Assembly (NCBI GenBank): GCA_963825635.1
Contig: CAWGTU010000001.1
Span: forward strand, 806,001-870,000
DNA from: JAOUEA01 sp963825635
GTDB taxonomy: Bacteria; Actinomycetota; UBA4738; HRBIN12
DNA: 64,000 bases
Direction: 5' to 3'
The translations under genes were made by a program, and so were the position numbers. The notes beneath the pieces were generated by a model. It did not search any database and had not been told where the DNA came from. It saw only the letters and a program-made list of their open reading frames with translations. Each line of letters starts with the position of its first letter. The first letter of the stretch is position 1. Of the stretch, positions 49,746 to 57,319 are shown piece by piece.

Positions 49746-50212
49746 CAAGCCTCCCCCCCGAAGATGTGCAGCGCCGAGTAGACGAGCACGATCGCGCCGA
49801 ATGCCATCAGTGACCAGAACAGCGCCTTCTGCCGGTTGGGAACGAACCCACTCCCAACGAGCGCCACGCGAGTGCCGTTCAGCCCATGTGCGAGCAACCC
49901 GAACACCAGGAGCACGTCGAGCCCCAGGAACAGCGGCGTCGTCGCGACCTCGAGGAAGTCGTTCCAGGCGTCCTCGCCGCCGAGCAACTGCGAGAGGACG
50001 GCGAGGTGCAGGTAGAGGTAGGCCACGAGCCCGAGGCCCGTGACGCGATTCAGCGAGAACGCCAGGTGGCCGGTGTTGCGGCTGCGGAGGTCGAACCACG
50101 CGATCGGTCCCGGCAGCTTGCGTGAGACGGGCGCGGGCTGGCGCCGTCCGCGCAAGATCTCCTCGACGCCCGGGTCGCGCTCGCGATCGAACGGCGCTCG
50201 CGTCTCACTCAC
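49745..50212 (-). CDS. SdhC-like cytochrome b membrane anchor
   Basis: A 155-residue protein with three helices. GHLAFSLNRVTGLGLVAYLYLH contains S53 and R56 of the SxxRxTG quinone-site motif known from SdhC. H69 and H109 (GLLAHGLNGTRVAL) are candidate haem ligands. About 40 hydrophilic residues precede the first helix. With the SdhD-like partner, four histidines could coordinate one or two b haems. GTG start at a GTGA overlap with the SdhB-like gene. Similarity is to complex II anchors, not to GlpC. Confidence 0.85.
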   Translation of the reverse strand: MSETRAPFDRERDPGVEEILRGRRQPAPVSRKLPGPIAWFDLRSRNTGHLAFSLNRVTGLGLVAYLYLHLAVLSQLLGGEDAWNDFLEVATTPLFLGLDVLLVFGLLAHGLNGTRVALVGSGFVPNRQKALFWSLMAFGAIVLVYSALHIFGGEA

Positions 50213-50964
50213 GTCGGCTCCTCGCCCGCTGCCTGCTCCGGCACCTCGCGGCCTTGTTCGCTGCGACGATGTCGCAGTTCCTTGCGCAGCGACATGATCC
50301 GCTGGGCGGGGCGCACGTCGCTCGGGCAGGCTTCCGTGCACTCGAACGCGGCGTGGCATCGCCAGGCGCCGGCGTCCTGGTCGGCCCAATCGAGGAGCGC
50401 GTTTCGGTCGACGCCGTCCCGAGGTTCCTCGAGCAATCGCTGGGCGTAGGCCAACGCCGCCGGTCCGACGTAGGAGTCGTCGGTCGCGGCCACGGGGCAC
50501 GCCGAGAGGCACAGCCCGCACTCGATGCAGTCCTCGTATCGCTCATGTCCGTCGAGGTCGTCGGCGACCGCCGCCTCGGGCAGGAACCCACTCTCGCGCA
50601 CGATCGGGTGCGGATCGGGGTAGTGCGCGAAGAACGTCGCCATGTCGACGACCACGTCGAGGAGCACCGGGAGATTCGCGATCGGATCGACCGTGATCGT
50701 GCCCGAGAAGTCGGCGAGCTTCGTCACGCACGCGAGGCGTTCCCGACCGTTCACCCGAACACCGCATGTGCCACATGAGGCGTGGAAGCACGAGTGGCGC
50801 AGCCCGAGCGACGGGTCACCGTGCAGTTGGATCCACCGGAGGGCTTCGAGCACGGTGGCGTCCTCTCCCAACGGCACGTCGAACTCCTCAACGTGGGGGG
50901 CGTCGTCGCCGCGTTTGAACCGATGCACCCGGAGCCGGCGGGTCGAGGTGGTCTCGGTCGTCAT
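50209..50964 (-). CDS. SdhB/FrdB-like iron-sulfur subunit
   Basis: A 251-residue three-cluster electron-transfer protein. The N-terminal 2Fe-2S ferredoxin domain has C59, C64, C67 and C79. The C-terminal domain has the 4Fe-4S motif C146-x2-C149-x2-C152-x3-C156-P and the third-cluster motif C203-x5-C209-x3-C213-P, exactly spaced as in succinate dehydrogenase. All cluster ligands are present, so it should be functional. Its ATG overlaps the glpA stop (ATGA). No SdhA gene is adjacent; the flavoprotein upstream is GlpA. It would carry electrons from G3P oxidation to quinone via the two anchors. Confidence 0.88.
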   Translation of the reverse strand: MTTETTSTRRLRVHRFKRGDDAPHVEEFDVPLGEDATVLEALRWIQLHGDPSLGLRHSCFHASCGTCGVRVNGRERLACVTKLADFSGTITVDPIANLPVLLDVVVDMATFFAHYPDPHPIVRESGFLPEAAVADDLDGHERYEDCIECGLCLSACPVAATDDSYVGPAALAYAQRLLEEPRDGVDRNALLDWADQDAGAWRCHAAFECTEACPSDVRPAQRIMSLRKELRHRRSEQGREVPEQAAGEEPT

Positions 50965-52145
50965 GCCGCGTACGCCGCCGTGTGGGGGAGCAGCACCGTC
51001 TGACGCGTCGCGCACGGGGTGTCGATGCCGAGCTTGCGGCAGACGGCGTCGGCACAGACCTCAGCCATGCCCCGCAGCGTCGTGCCCTTGCCGCCGGTGA
51101 TCGTCACGAAGCCTTCCACTCGGTCGTCCACCGCGTGATCGATCGTCTTGAAGGTGCGCGACAGCTCACGGCCCGAGTCCGCGTCGTCGCGCGAACCGAT
51201 CAGGGGCCGCGCGGCCGACCATGCCGAGCGGGATGGCGCCTCGCGCACCGCCGGCACGAGGATCGAGCCCTCGTCGACCATGCGCTGCACGTGGTCGGCC
51301 GGCACGCCGAGGTCATCGGGGTCCGAGACGACCCAAGAGCTGGTGCCGATGACCGAGAGCGCCCGTTGCGGCACGATGATGTCGCCATCGCCCGACGCGT
51401 GCAGCCGGTTGATCACCATGTTCGTCAGGCGCCCGCGCACCGCGAGCATCACGCCGGGGGAGGGGCGGATGGGCACGTCGACCCCCGCCATACGAGCCAC
51501 CTGCTCCGACCAGGGGCCGGTGGCGTTCACGACGATGTCAGCGCCGATGCGCGTCTGCTTCCCCGTGATCAAGTCGCGGACGTGCGCGCCCGAGACCACG
51601 CCGCCACCGAGGTCGAGGTCGAGGACGTCGACCCAATTCAACAGGTCGGCCCCGTTGGCCCTCGCCGTGGCGAAGAAGCGAAGCGGCATACGCATCGCAT
51701 CCATCGTGGCATCGGGGACGCGCACGGCCACCTTCAGGTCGGGGTTCAGGTTCGGCTCGAGTCGCAGTGCTTCCGCGGGTTCGAGCACCTGCGTCGGGAT
51801 GCCAGTGCGTTCGCACCCTTCGAGGAACGACGGCAAGTAGGCCATGTCCTCGTCGGTGATGCCGACGAACAGACCGTCGTTCTCCTCGAAGGAACCAGGT
51901 GCGATGCGGCGCAGGAGCATGTTCTCCTCGATGCACTCGATCGCCGATTCCTCGTCGTTGACGGCGTAACGGGCGCCGCTGTGCAGCAGCCCGTGGTGAC
52001 GTCCGGTGGTGCCCGAGGTGAACTCACCACGCTCGACGAGCGTCACGCGAACCCCGCGCAGGGTGAGATCGTGGGCGAGGGCGCCACCCGTGCCGCCGCC
52101 GCCCACGATCAGCACGTGTGGTGCCGTGCCCACGCCTCCGCTCAT
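50961..52145 (-). CDS. glpA: Glycerol-3-phosphate dehydrogenase FAD subunit (GlpA type, without BFD domain)
   Basis: A 394-residue flavoprotein oxidising sn-glycerol 3-phosphate to dihydroxyacetone phosphate. The FAD fingerprint is VLIVGGGGTGGALAHDLTLRG at the N-terminus. TGRHHGLLHSGARYAVNDEESA closely parallels the GlpA block TGRNHGLLHSGARYAV, and EPNLNPDLKVAVRVPDATMDAMRM and ITGGKGTTLRGMAE also fit. It is shorter than E. coli GlpA (about 540) because the C-terminal 2Fe-2S (BFD-like) domain is missing. Instead of glpB and glpC, the next three overlapping genes encode SdhB/C/D-like subunits. This implies a quinone-linked complex, not a soluble oxidase. Confidence 0.88.
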   Translation of the reverse strand: MSGGVGTAPHVLIVGGGGTGGALAHDLTLRGVRVTLVERGEFTSGTTGRHHGLLHSGARYAVNDEESAIECIEENMLLRRIAPGSFEENDGLFVGITDEDMAYLPSFLEGCERTGIPTQVLEPAEALRLEPNLNPDLKVAVRVPDATMDAMRMPLRFFATARANGADLLNWVDVLDLDLGGGVVSGAHVRDLITGKQTRIGADIVVNATGPWSEQVARMAGVDVPIRPSPGVMLAVRGRLTNMVINRLHASGDGDIIVPQRALSVIGTSSWVVSDPDDLGVPADHVQRMVDEGSILVPAVREAPSRSAWSAARPLIGSRDDADSGRELSRTFKTIDHAVDDRVEGFVTITGGKGTTLRGMAEVCADAVCRKLGIDTPCATRQTVLLPHTAAYAA

Positions 52146-52178
52146 CGGCGAATCATGCCATGCCGCCGCGGAACGGGC

Positions 52179-52424
52179 TCAGTCTTCGCCCTCTTCCTGC
52201 CCGCGTGCGAAGTCGCCCCGCTCAGGTGTCACAGGATGTTCGTCGTCGTCGGCCTGCCCTTCGGCGAACGTGCCCTTCTCGACCTCGGCGGGCTCGCGGT
52301 GCTCCTGTTCCTGACCCTCCGCGAAGTCGCCGTGGGTGTCGGCGTCGGGGTCGTGATCGGCCTGGCCCTCGGCGAAGGATCCCTCGTGCTCGTCGTGCTC
52401 GTCGCGTTCCTTCTCGTCGTTCAT
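52179..52424 (-). CDS. Small acidic protein with four FAEGQ repeats
   Basis: An 81-residue, strongly acidic, probably disordered protein. The heptapeptide G(S/D/T)FA(E/R)GQ occurs four times, at residues 15-21, 32-38, 51-57 and 70-76, spaced 17-19 residues apart by Asp/Glu/His-rich linkers. No known domain is recognised. The gene lies in the glycerol locus between glpK (15 bp upstream) and glpA (33 bp downstream), with a good GGGAGG ribosome-binding site. The regular spacing suggests repeated binding of a partner surface or metal, but that is inference. Confidence 0.75.
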   Translation of the reverse strand: MNDEKERDEHDEHEGSFAEGQADHDPDADTHGDFAEGQEQEHREPAEVEKGTFAEGQADDDEHPVTPERGDFARGQEEGED

Positions 52425-52439
52425 CGGCGGCCTCCCGGC

Positions 52440-53936
52440 TCACTCGACCCAGTCGAACGTGCGAGTCACGGCCTTCTTCCACATCGCGTACTCCTTCTCG
52501 CGCTCGGCCGCATCCATCACGGGCGTCCACTCCTTGTCCTTGCCCCAGTTCCCGCGCAGGTCGTCGATCGTTGCCCAGAACCCCGTCGCCAGGCCGGCCG
52601 CGTACGCCGCGCCGAGGGACGTGGTCTCGGCCACGGTCGGACGGATCACCGGCACGCCGAGGACGTCGGCCTGCGTCTGCATCAGCAGGTCGTTGTGCAC
52701 CATGCCACCGTCGACCTTCAGCGAGGTGAGCTCGACGCCGGAGTCGGCGTTCATCGCGTCGACGACCTCACGGCTCTGCCACGCAGTGGCCTCGAGCGTG
52801 GCTCGCGCGATGTGGCCGGCGGTTACGAAGCGCGTGAGCCCCGCGATCACGCCGCGCGCCTCGCTGCGCCAGTACGGTGCGAACAGCCCCGAGAACGCCG
52901 GCACGAAGTACACGCCGCCGTTATCGTCGACGGTCTTCGCGAGAGCCTCGACGTCCGGGGAGGCCTCGATCATCTTCAGGTTGTCACGCAGCCACTGCAC
53001 CAGGGCGCCCGTGATCGCGATCGAGCCCTCGAGCATGTACGCGGCCGGCTGGTCGCCGATCTTGTAGCCCACGCCCGTGATCAGCCCGTTCTTCGACTGG
53101 ACCGCCTCCGTGCCCGTGTTCAGCAGGAGGAAGGACCCCGTGCCGTAGGTGTTCTTGGCCTCGCCGACGTCGAAGCAGGTCTGGCCGAACAGGGCCGCCT
53201 GCTGGTCGCCGAGGTCGCCGGCCACCGGCACGCCGGCCGCCGCACCGACCGCCTCGCCGTAGACCTGGCTCGACGAGCGGATCTCGGGGAGCATCGAGCG
53301 AGGCACGCCGATCGCGTTCAGGAGGGCGTCGTCCCAGTCGAGGGTCTCGAGGTTCATCAGCATCGTGCGGCTCGCGTTGGTCACGTCGGTGACGTGCTGG
53401 CCACCGTCGACGCCGCCCGTGAGGTTCCAGATGCACCACGTGTCGATGTTGCCGAACGCCAGCTCGCCCGCATCGGCTCGCGCCTGCGCCCCGTCGACGT
53501 TGTCGAGGATCCACCGGACCTTCGGGCCGGAGAAGTACGTGGCGATCGGGAGTCCCGACTTCTCGCGGAAGCGATCCTGGCCGCCGTCGGCGATCAACTC
53601 GTTGCAGAGCTGATCGGTGCGGGTGTCCTGCCACACGAGCGCGTTGTGGATCGCCTGCCCCGTGGACCGGTCCCACACCACGGTGGTCTCACGCTGGTTC
53701 GTGATACCGATCGCGGCCAGATCGCTCGCCGACACGCTCGCCTTCTCGAGAGCTCCCGCGATCACCTCCTGGCTGCGGGCCCAGATCTCGGCAGGGTCGT
53801 GTTCGACCCACCCCGGCTTGGGGAAGATCTGCTCGTGCTCCTTCTGGTCGACGCCCACCACCTGGCCGCCGTGGTCGAAGATCATGAAGCGCGTGCTGGT
53901 CGTGCCCTGGTCGAGGGCACCGACGTACTCAGCCAT
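52440..53936 (-). CDS. glpK: Glycerol kinase
   Basis: A 498-residue FGGY-family kinase, forming sn-glycerol 3-phosphate from glycerol and ATP. The start YVGALDQGTTSTRFMIFD is the phosphate-binding region. IGITNQRETTVVWDRSTGQ, RTD with the glycerol-binding segment, QSSQVYGE, and GDLGDQQAALFGQTCF follow, and ALKVDGGMVHNDLLMQ-like sequence (here SLKVDGGMVHND) closes the C-terminal domain. GGAGG sits 6 nt before the ATG, and the frame overlaps the dhaL stop by 8 bp. It provides the substrate for GlpA. Confidence 0.97.
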   Translation of the reverse strand: MAEYVGALDQGTTSTRFMIFDHGGQVVGVDQKEHEQIFPKPGWVEHDPAEIWARSQEVIAGALEKASVSASDLAAIGITNQRETTVVWDRSTGQAIHNALVWQDTRTDQLCNELIADGGQDRFREKSGLPIATYFSGPKVRWILDNVDGAQARADAGELAFGNIDTWCIWNLTGGVDGGQHVTDVTNASRTMLMNLETLDWDDALLNAIGVPRSMLPEIRSSSQVYGEAVGAAAGVPVAGDLGDQQAALFGQTCFDVGEAKNTYGTGSFLLLNTGTEAVQSKNGLITGVGYKIGDQPAAYMLEGSIAITGALVQWLRDNLKMIEASPDVEALAKTVDDNGGVYFVPAFSGLFAPYWRSEARGVIAGLTRFVTAGHIARATLEATAWQSREVVDAMNADSGVELTSLKVDGGMVHNDLLMQTQADVLGVPVIRPTVAETTSLGAAYAAGLATGFWATIDDLRGNWGKDKEWTPVMDAAEREKEYAMWKKAVTRTFDWVE

Positions 53937-54606
53937 GAGGGGCCTCCTCCGAAGGTCGTTCGTCGCCGGCCCATGTGTCGGCGACGGTGCGCAACAACAG
54001 GTAGCTCGAGGTGGCGCCGGGGTCCTGGTGGCCGGCGCTTCGTTCGCCGAGGTAGCTCGCTCGGCCCTTCCTCGCCACGAGGGGGATCGTGGCCGTCATG
54101 CCCTCCTCGGCCGCGTCGGCCGAGCGACGGAGCGCCGCGGGCAGGTCCGCTCCGTCGGCGAGGGCCTCGGCGAAGGCGTCGCGACCGGGCATCAGGGCGT
54201 CGACCATCGTCTTGTCGCCAGCCTCGGCCTTGCCGCGTGCCTGCACGCCGGAGACCGCGGCTGTGAGAGCGGCGGCCCAATCCTCAGGTGTGATTTCGTC
54301 CTTCCCGGCGGTGGCGACGCCCAACTGCAGGAACAACGTGCCGTACAGCGGACCGCCCGCGCCCCCGACCGTGGACACCAGCGTCATGCCCACGGTCTTG
54401 AACAGGGCGCCGATGTCGCCAGGCGCGGCCCCGTCGAGCTTGCCGAGCACGGCCTGGAACCCCCGGTCCATGTTGATGCCGTGGTCGGCATCGCCGATCG
54501 CGGAGTCCAGCTCCGTGAGGTACGCCTTGTTCTCAGCGATCGTGGCGGCGAAGGTCTTGAGCCACGAGACGACGTCGTCATAGGACACGCCTGCGGTGCC
54601 GATCAT
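53929..54606 (-). CDS. dhaL: Dihydroxyacetone kinase ADP-binding subunit DhaL
   Basis: A 225-residue all-alpha protein that holds a permanently bound ADP with two Mg2+ ions. Metal-binding residues are in LDSAIGDADHGINMDRG near residue 38, the nucleotide-binding glycine loop is TVGGAGGPLYGT, and AGDKTMVDAL, KGRASYLGERSAGHQDPGATS complete the family signature. DhaM phosphorylates its ADP and DhaK uses the ATP formed to phosphorylate dihydroxyacetone. The ATG at 54606 is preferred; a GTG four codons upstream is possible. It overlaps glpK. Confidence 0.95.
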   Translation of the reverse strand: MIGTAGVSYDDVVSWLKTFAATIAENKAYLTELDSAIGDADHGINMDRGFQAVLGKLDGAAPGDIGALFKTVGMTLVSTVGGAGGPLYGTLFLQLGVATAGKDEITPEDWAAALTAAVSGVQARGKAEAGDKTMVDALMPGRDAFAEALADGADLPAALRRSADAAEEGMTATIPLVARKGRASYLGERSAGHQDPGATSSYLLLRTVADTWAGDERPSEEAPHG

Positions 54607-54649
54607 CCGGGCACCCACTCCCTCGTTCCGCCCGCCCCGGGCGGGGGGT

Positions 54650-55651
54650 TCAGACCCCCCACCGCAGACCGGCCGTGTTCACCGGAGCGTCCCAGAGCTT
54701 CGTGAAGTCCTCGCTCAGCTTCAGCAGCGTGATGGAGCACCCGGCCATCTCGAGCGAGGTGATGTACGAACCGATCAGGTTGCGCGAGATCGTGATCCCG
54801 CGCCCGGTCAGGAGCTTGTTGAGCTCGTTGAAGACCACGTAGAGCTCGATCAGCGGCGTGCCACCCATGCCGTTGACGAACGCCAGCACCTGGTCGCCCT
54901 TGTTGAACGGGAGGTCGTCGACGATCGCGGTCGCCATCATGTCGACGATCTCCGACGCCTGCTTCATCTTCATGCGCTCGCGTCCGGGCTCGCCGTGGAT
55001 GCCCACGCCCATCTCGATCTCGTCGTCGCCGAGCTCGAACGTGGGGGTGCCGGCGGCGGGCACCGTACATGACGTGAGCGCCATCCCCATCGAGCGCGCG
55101 TTGGCGTTCACCTCACGGCAGATGTCGGCGACCTCCTTGAGCGGACGCCGTTCCTCGGCCGCTGCGCCGGCGATCTTCTCCATCAGCACGGTGGCGCCGA
55201 CGCCGCGACGCCCGGCCGTATAGAGCGAGTCTTGCACCGCCACGTCGTCGTCGACCACGACCGACTCGACGTCGGAGCCCTCGGCTCGGCACAGCTCCGC
55301 GGCCATCTCGAAGTTCATCACGTCGCCGGTGTAGTTCTTCACGATGTGGACGACGCCGGCGCCGCCGTCGACCGCCTTCGTCGCCGCCTCCATCTGGTCG
55401 GGCGTGGGGGACGTGAACACCTCGCCGGGGCAGGCCGCGTCGAGCATGCCTCGGCCGACGAAGCCTCCGTGCATCGGCTCGTGGCCGGATCCGCCGCCGG
55501 AGATCAGCGCGACCTTCCCCTGCACGGGCGCGTCGGCCCTCGTGATGTAGTGCGGGTCGTAGGAGACCTTCACGAGGTCGGGATGCGCCGCTTCGATCCC
55601 CTGGAGCTCTTCGAGGACGACGTTCGCCGGGTCGTTGATCAGCTTCTTCAT
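54650..55651 (-). CDS. dhaK: Dihydroxyacetone kinase substrate-binding subunit DhaK
   Basis: A 333-residue protein that binds dihydroxyacetone as a hemiaminal on a histidine. GGGSGHEPMHGGFVG near residue 55 forms the binding loop, KNYTGDVMNFEMA and RRGVGATVLMEKIAGA are conserved, and MGVGIHGEPG near residue 220 carries the covalently modified His. Partners DhaL and DhaM are in the same operon. GAGGCAGGGA precedes the ATG. The upstream glpF gene ends 63 bp earlier. Confidence 0.96.
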   Translation of the reverse strand: MKKLINDPANVVLEELQGIEAAHPDLVKVSYDPHYITRADAPVQGKVALISGGGSGHEPMHGGFVGRGMLDAACPGEVFTSPTPDQMEAATKAVDGGAGVVHIVKNYTGDVMNFEMAAELCRAEGSDVESVVVDDDVAVQDSLYTAGRRGVGATVLMEKIAGAAAEERRPLKEVADICREVNANARSMGMALTSCTVPAAGTPTFELGDDEIEMGVGIHGEPGRERMKMKQASEIVDMMATAIVDDLPFNKGDQVLAFVNGMGGTPLIELYVVFNELNKLLTGRGITISRNLIGSYITSLEMAGCSITLLKLSEDFTKLWDAPVNTAGLRWGV

Positions 55652-55714
55652 TCCCTGCCTCGCTTCCTTCGTGGAGGACGACGGGAGGGCAGGGAACCCT
55701 CCCGTCACCCGCCG

Positions 55715-56446
55715 TTAGAGGTCGAAGATCGCCTTGGCCGCCAACGCGCCGACCACGCCACCCGCGACCGGGCCGACGACCGGGATCCACGAGTACGCCC
55801 AGTCGGAGCTGCCCTTGCCGGCGATCGGCAGAACCGCGTGCATGATGCGGGGGCCGAGGTCACGGGCCGGATTGATCGCGTAACCCGTGGGTCCGCCGAG
55901 CGCCATGCCGATGACGAGCACCAGCAGTCCGACGGGCAGCGCTCCGGTCGCGAGGGCACCGCCCAGCGCCTCGCCACCGAGGGTCAATCCGGCGATGGAG
56001 AGCACGCTGAAGACGAGGACGAACGTGCCGATGAACTCGGTGATCAGGTTCGCGGGCGTGTTGCGGATCGCGGGGCCGGTCGAGAAGACCGCGAGCTTGA
56101 GACCCGCGTCGTCGGTCTCGCCCCAGTGCACGAGGTAGGCGAGCCACACGAGTGTCGCACCGATGAACGCGCCGAGGAACTGGCCGCCGATCGCCGTGGG
56201 GACGTCCTCCCACGGGAAGAGATCGATCGAGGCGAGCCCGATCGTCACCGCCGGGTTGATGTGGCCCACGCCTCCCTCGACCGCCAGGCTGCCGAGAACC
56301 CCGATGAACACGGCCATCGCCCAGGCCCAGGTGATGACCACCCATCCCGAGTTCTGCGCCTTCGACTTGTTGAGGAGCACACCGGCCACGACGCCGTCGC
56401 CGAGCAACACGAGCAACGCCGTGCCGACCACCTCTCCGAGGAACAT
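55715..56446 (-). CDS. glpF: Glycerol uptake facilitator (aquaglyceroporin)
   Basis: A 243-residue MIP channel with six helices and two half-helices. The first NPA motif is in GHINPAVTIG and the second in YAINPARDLGPR; the Asp after the second NPA (NPARD) is typical of glycerol-conducting members. It would let glycerol and perhaps dihydroxyacetone cross the membrane. The ATG of FLGEVVGTALLVLLGDGVVA is preferred, with GGAGGGGGTGG upstream; a TTG twenty codons earlier is possible. As the first gene on the minus strand, it leads the glycerol operon. Confidence 0.94.
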   Translation of the reverse strand: MFLGEVVGTALLVLLGDGVVAGVLLNKSKAQNSGWVVITWAWAMAVFIGVLGSLAVEGGVGHINPAVTIGLASIDLFPWEDVPTAIGGQFLGAFIGATLVWLAYLVHWGETDDAGLKLAVFSTGPAIRNTPANLITEFIGTFVLVFSVLSIAGLTLGGEALGGALATGALPVGLLVLVIGMALGGPTGYAINPARDLGPRIMHAVLPIAGKGSSDWAYSWIPVVGPVAGGVVGALAAKAIFDL

Positions 56447-56629
56447 CTGAGCGACCACCCCCTCCGTACCGGGCCCCACCGTCGGGACCGTGTCGAGCCG
56501 AGCCAACCCCGTTCGTAACGAGTTGTCAATAGTCTTGTCACACCGAAACCATCTCGGCAGGGTGAGACATCATTCGGTATCGTCGAACACATGTGTCGCG
56601 GAAGTTGACACGACCTGGAGGTGGGTTCG
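56447..56629. promoter_or_regulatory. Divergent control region of the glycerol operon and the dhaL2-iclR pair
   Basis: This 183-bp gap holds the 5' leader of glpF on one side. Visible elements are TTGTCA twice (56523-56528 and 56535-56540), a 10-bp palindrome ACACATGTGT (56587-56596), and an inverted copy TTGACA (56605-56610). TATCGT (56578-56583) is a -10-like box followed 7 nt later by a five-codon frame (56591-56608). On the minus strand TTGACA (56530-56525) with TTGGCT 17 bp on is a possible glpF promoter. The palindrome is a candidate operator for the IclR protein encoded next door. Confidence 0.45.
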
Positions 56630-57319
56630 ATGGTTGCGGCGGTGACCGAACGGGCCGATGACGCTCGCGAGAGGGTGTTCGACGTGTATGACGCCACCAT
56701 GATCCACCGCTGGGTGCGTGCGTGCGCCGACGAGGTCGCGGCGAACCGTGACTTCCTGACCCAGCTCGATGCGGCCATCGGCGACGCCGACCACGGGATC
56801 AACATGGATCGCGGATTCTCGGCCGCCGTGACCGATCTCGACGCCACCTCTGACCTACCCCCAGGCGAGCTGTTGATCCGGGTCGGGGGGACATTGATCT
56901 ACCGCGTGGGGGGCGCCGCCGGGCCGCTGTTCGGCACGTGCTTGCGTCGAGCGGGGGAGGCGTTCGGCGACGCCGAGTCGTTCGACGCCGAGGACCTGTG
57001 GAAGGCGCTGCGATCCGGCCTCGATGGCATCCAAGGGCTCGGCGCGGCGGAGGAAGGCGACAAGACGATCGTCGATGCCTACGCACCCGCGCTCGCGGCG
57101 TTCGAGCGGGAGCTGCGGGGGGGCGGAGACGGGGCCACGGCGTCCCGCAAGGCGGCCGAGGCCGCGCGCGAAGGCATGCGCGCCACGGTGCCGATGCAGG
57201 CGCGGAAGGGTCGCGCCTCGTACTTGGGACCGAGGAGCGTGGGGCATCAGGATCCCGGGGCAACCTCGACCTCGTACCTGTTCGCGGCGCTCGCTCGGTC
57301 GGTGGACGGCGGTCGTTGA
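56630..57319 (+). CDS. Second DhaL-like ADP-binding protein
   Basis: A 229-residue paralog of the operon DhaL. The metal-binding segment LDAAIGDADHGINMDRG, the glycine loop RVGGAAGPLFGT, and KGRASYLGPRSVGHQDPGATS are all kept, so it should still bind ADP-Mg. No second DhaK is encoded. It overlaps the IclR gene as TTGA and faces away from the main operon. It might be an alternative kinase subunit or, as with E. coli DhaL and DhaR, a sensor of DHA kinase activity acting on a regulator. Start: ATG with GGAGG 8 nt away. Confidence 0.88.
   Translation: MVAAVTERADDARERVFDVYDATMIHRWVRACADEVAANRDFLTQLDAAIGDADHGINMDRGFSAAVTDLDATSDLPPGELLIRVGGTLIYRVGGAAGPLFGTCLRRAGEAFGDAESFDAEDLWKALRSGLDGIQGLGAAEEGDKTIVDAYAPALAAFERELRGGGDGATASRKAAEAAREGMRATVPMQARKGRASYLGPRSVGHQDPGATSTSYLFAALARSVDGGR

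Noticed and set aside
49374..50964. Calling the SdhB/C/D-like genes a plain succinate dehydrogenase operon
   Set aside because: No SdhA is present. The genes overlap glpA in reading order and lie in a glycerol locus, so an Sdh label would hide the most likely role.
52459..53067. A 202-codon plus-strand frame opposite glpK
   Set aside because: It is antisense to the conserved FGGY kinase C-terminus and has no motif or ribosome-binding site.
50982..54266. A 1094-codon plus-strand frame antisense to glpA, the FAEGQ gene and glpK
   Set aside because: It has no recognisable domain, and the opposite strand encodes complete, motif-bearing proteins.
56621..56640. gggttcgatgg as a tRNA T-arm
   Set aside because: No acceptor stem, anticodon arm or D-arm can be formed around it. 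It is the ribosome-binding region and start of dhaL2.
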